Shown: one piece after another, positions 4,737 through 6,812 of the stretch
How positions within the stretch are numbered: the first letter of the stretch is position 1
Layout: each line of letters begins with the position of its first letter
Source: Polyangiaceae bacterium
GTDB lineage: Bacteria; Myxococcota_A; Polyangia; Polyangiales; Polyangiaceae
Length of the DNA: 6,812 nt
Reading direction: 5' to 3'
Assembly (NCBI GenBank): GCA_022447485.1
Contig: JAKVCH010000158.1
Coordinates: 1 to 6,812 of the forward strand
Program-made: the position numbers and the translations under genes
The notes under the pieces: generated by a model
What the model was told of the DNA's origin: nothing
The model's database searches: none
What the model saw: the letters and a program-made list of their open reading frames with translations, nothing else

Positions 4737-6812
4737 ATGACTATGATCCTATCTAAAAAAAGTACGCTCCTTACTTCGTCTCTTCGGTTGCTTGTGATTG
4801 CTGCGGTGTCGACGCTGAGTGCCTGTAGCGCAGAGGACGACTACTTAGATAATTTTCGCTCAACGCGAAGTGCCGGCGGGCTTCCTCGTCAAGACAGCTG
4901 TGAGGCTGGGGAAGCAACTCAATGCTCGGTGACGGTGAGCCAGGCCAATGGTATTCTCTCTTGCTACTACGGCACCAAAACCTGCGTCAGCGAGAATCAA
5001 TGGGGGGCGTGCGAGAATGGTCGACTGACTCAGCAGATCGACCCGACTTTCTATACCAAAGACGGCAAACGTCGGAGCGACTTCTCTTCCAAGGGAGCTC
5101 AAGCTCTCTCGTCCGTCACGGATTGTGATGCCCTGAACCCTTGCGATCCCAATTGTCAATATTGGGCAGAAGATCCCGAGGATATCAGCAACGACACGAC
5201 GAGCATCCCCGGAGGTACACCACCTGGTCCCCTGGAAGATTGGAGCACAACAACTGACCTTTGCGAGCACGAGCTTTGCGAAGTAGATACGCCGGCTCTG
5301 CCCCGAACTTGTCACCCCTGTGTTGCCGCCGTCTGCGACTCTGGTGAACCTGGTTTGGCTGATTGTTGTGACGGTACAGAACCAGATTCATGGGGTTCAG
5401 AATGCGTTGATGCGGTCTATTTTTACTGCAACGACAATCCGCCACCCCAGATGCCGCAGCTGTGTGGTTTTTCAGTCCTTGCAGACGAAACCATAAATAT
5501 CGGAAACGCCACAAATTACCCCGGCGCGATTGGCGCGCGACAAGGCGTTTACCTGAATGCTAACGTGACTTCTGGCGTGCTGATCTCCGAAGCCAATTTG
5601 AATCTCACGAACGCCAGTAGTTTCGGGTTGGTCTACACCACCGGTACAGTCACCACAGACGCTGGCTTGACGGTCTCACAAATTGTGGCCGAAGACGGCG
5701 TGACCATGGGCAATAACGCCCGAGTTGGTGTCAATGGTGTCTACACCCACGGCGACTTTGTTTCACCCAATGCAGGTTGGGCCGTGAATGGCCCTGTGAC
5801 AGCCTTGGGTAATTGTAATGTGACCAATGGAAGTCGCATCGATGGCCAAATCAATTGTGGTGGCAATCTCACGATTAACTCGAGCAACTTCACACCTGGC
5901 TTGACTCATTACGTCGGAGGCAATGTACAGCTCCAAAGCCAGAGTCGACCGCCGATGAATCTGCACGTCGGCGGTAACTTTAGCTGGAACGCCTCAAATA
6001 GTCAGCTCTTAGGTAACCTGTGGTTGGGGAATAATATTACCTTCGGGAACCAGAACAACCGCATCGAAGGAAATCTTTTCGCCGGGAATCGTGCACTTTG
6101 CAATCACGCTGGTGGAACAGGCGTGACTGGCGATGCATTTTTGGGGGGGACTGTTGGTGGTTCTGTGGTTTGCCCGACCTGGGGTTCCTTGAATCAGAAT
6201 CAGAGTCCACCGGCTCTGCAAGCGCCGATTCCTCCCTCTATCGGCGCGTTTCCCGTTCCGCCGGTGTCCTTGCCTTCGGTCGATGCTTTCCGACGCGATA
6301 CTTCCTCTGTCTGTGCGCTGGCGGCTAGCAGACCAGATCCATCGACTGGTCGGGCGAGTCATACCATCTACCCCGGCGTCTACGGTGATTACACGCTCGG
6401 CTGGAACCAGGAGTTGACTCTTGGTGCTCCAGGTTCTTACGTATTCAATTCATTTTTTGACCGCGGCGCAGCTTCGGGTCGAAATCTCAGATTCGTCGGC
6501 GACGGGCCTTGGGATATTACTGTTTGCGGAAAATTTCACCTTCAAAACGGCGCAAAGATGCTGGATGACGCGACTGGCGCTCAAGTCGAGGGCAAGAAAG
6601 TCACCATCTACAGTGCGGCGGTTCGCTCTGGTGGCTGCGCGCCGAATGGCGGAGCGAATTGCTGCATTCAATCGGATAACGCTACGCAGCTCTCCGGGCT
6701 CTTAATTGCACCTGATTGTGATATCAGCATCGGCAACGGAACGAGAGCTCAGGTGTTGGCTTGGGCGAATAATGTTTATACGGCGGCCGCCGTGGATATC
6801 CCGCCGATTGTC
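4737..6812 (+). CDS. Cysteine-rich beta-repeat lipoprotein (3' end outside window)
   Basis: This is a surface or periplasmic lipoprotein of unknown function, with 692 residues visible and no stop before the window ends. The N terminus is basic then hydrophobic, with lipobox LSAC at 27-30, so Cys30 should be lipidated; Asp is absent at +2. ATG 4737 and ATG 4743 are both in frame and both give this signal peptide, and neither has a Shine-Dalgarno sequence. Residues 55-92 form a cysteine module (Cys55, 63, 76, 83, 92, ending WGAC). NPCDPNC follows at 134-140, then CHPCVAAVC (192-200), CC (210-211) and a W/C-rich end near 219-231. These resemble modules in myxobacterial secreted proteins. From about 245 the chain is Gly/Asn/Thr/Val-rich with short beta-strand repeats (VGGN, LGNL, GNNI), suggesting a beta-solenoid. 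A Pro-rich linker is at 490-513. The last 150 residues include VTIYSAAV and LSGLLIAPDCDISIGNG, a pattern seen in beta-helical surface proteins. An adhesin or structural role is a guess. Confidence 0.85.
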   Translation, partial: MTMILSKKSTLLTSSLRLLVIAAVSTLSACSAEDDYLDNFRSTRSAGGLPRQDSCEAGEATQCSVTVSQANGILSCYYGTKTCVSENQWGACENGRLTQQIDPTFYTKDGKRRSDFSSKGAQALSSVTDCDALNPCDPNCQYWAEDPEDISNDTTSIPGGTPPGPLEDWSTTTDLCEHELCEVDTPALPRTCHPCVAAVCDSGEPGLADCCDGTEPDSWGSECVDAVYFYCNDNPPPQMPQLCGFSVLADETINIGNATNYPGAIGARQGVYLNANVTSGVLISEANLNLTNASSFGLVYTTGTVTTDAGLTVSQIVAEDGVTMGNNARVGVNGVYTHGDFVSPNAGWAVNGPVTALGNCNVTNGSRIDGQINCGGNLTINSSNFTPGLTHYVGGNVQLQSQSRPPMNLHVGGNFSWNASNSQLLGNLWLGNNITFGNQNNRIEGNLFAGNRALCNHAGGTGVTGDAFLGGTVGGSVVCPTWGSLNQNQSPPALQAPIPPSIGAFPVPPVSLPSVDAFRRDTSSVCALAASRPDPSTGRASHTIYPGVYGDYTLGWNQELTLGAPGSYVFNSFFDRGAASGRNLRFVGDGPWDITVCGKFHLQNGAKMLDDATGAQVEGKKVTIYSAAVRSGGCAPNGGANCCIQSDNATQLSGLLIAPDCDISIGNGTRAQVLAWANNVYTAAAVDIPPIV

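Noticed and set aside
4860..5514. Minus-strand open frames inside the lipoprotein gene (4860-5315 and 5185-5514)
   Set aside because: They are antisense to a long frame with a signal peptide, lipobox and ordered cysteine modules, and show no domain features of their own.

Overview
The window is bacterial, of middling G+C content. It holds one complete housekeeping gene, one complete gene for an exported protein, a large lipoprotein gene that runs off the right edge, and probably the tail of another gene at the left edge. The lipoprotein's cysteine-rich modules resemble those of secreted proteins in Myxococcota and related former Deltaproteobacteria: a C-x7-C-x12-C-x6-C pattern ending in W-G-x-C, then NPCDPxC, then CxPCVxxVC...CC...W.S.CV. 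The guaB product is close to the ordinary bacterial form and does not narrow the lineage. The taxonomic guess is from memory of motif style, not from a search.

Layout: (1) 1-341: a probable 3' end of a plus-strand gene (stop at 165-167) carrying a 64-bp octanucleotide repeat, then a short convergent intergenic stretch with a hairpin at 237-270. (2) 342-2336, minus strand: an exported protein of 664 residues with a signal peptide, an N-terminal CBM9-like (DOMON-type) beta domain and two related C-terminal halves that contain DxTGDGxxE-type (VCBS/FG-GAP-like) motifs. (3) 2337-2465: a divergent promoter region with a perfect 17-bp palindrome next to a promoter-like TTGACC box. (4) 2466-3917, plus strand: guaB, IMP dehydrogenase, complete with its CBS pair, followed by a 23-bp tandem duplication and a strong intrinsic terminator. 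(5) 4060-4736: a long stretch with no convincing gene, containing a 9-bp inverted repeat, a 14-bp perfect palindrome and a four-unit 18-bp tandem repeat. (6) 4737-6812, plus strand: a signal-peptidase-II lipoprotein, cysteine-rich near its N terminus and then a Gly/Asn-rich beta-repeat region, still open at the window end.

The genes do not form one pathway. guaB makes XMP for GTP synthesis and appears to be transcribed alone (no guaA follows). The two large neighbours are envelope or secreted proteins of unknown role. The most useful observations are the unlisted lipoprotein frame, the divergent-promoter palindrome with a possible leaderless guaB transcript, the internal duplication in the exported protein, and three different short tandem repeats placed at gene edges. 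I see no CRISPR array, tRNA, rRNA, transposase or recognised defence system.
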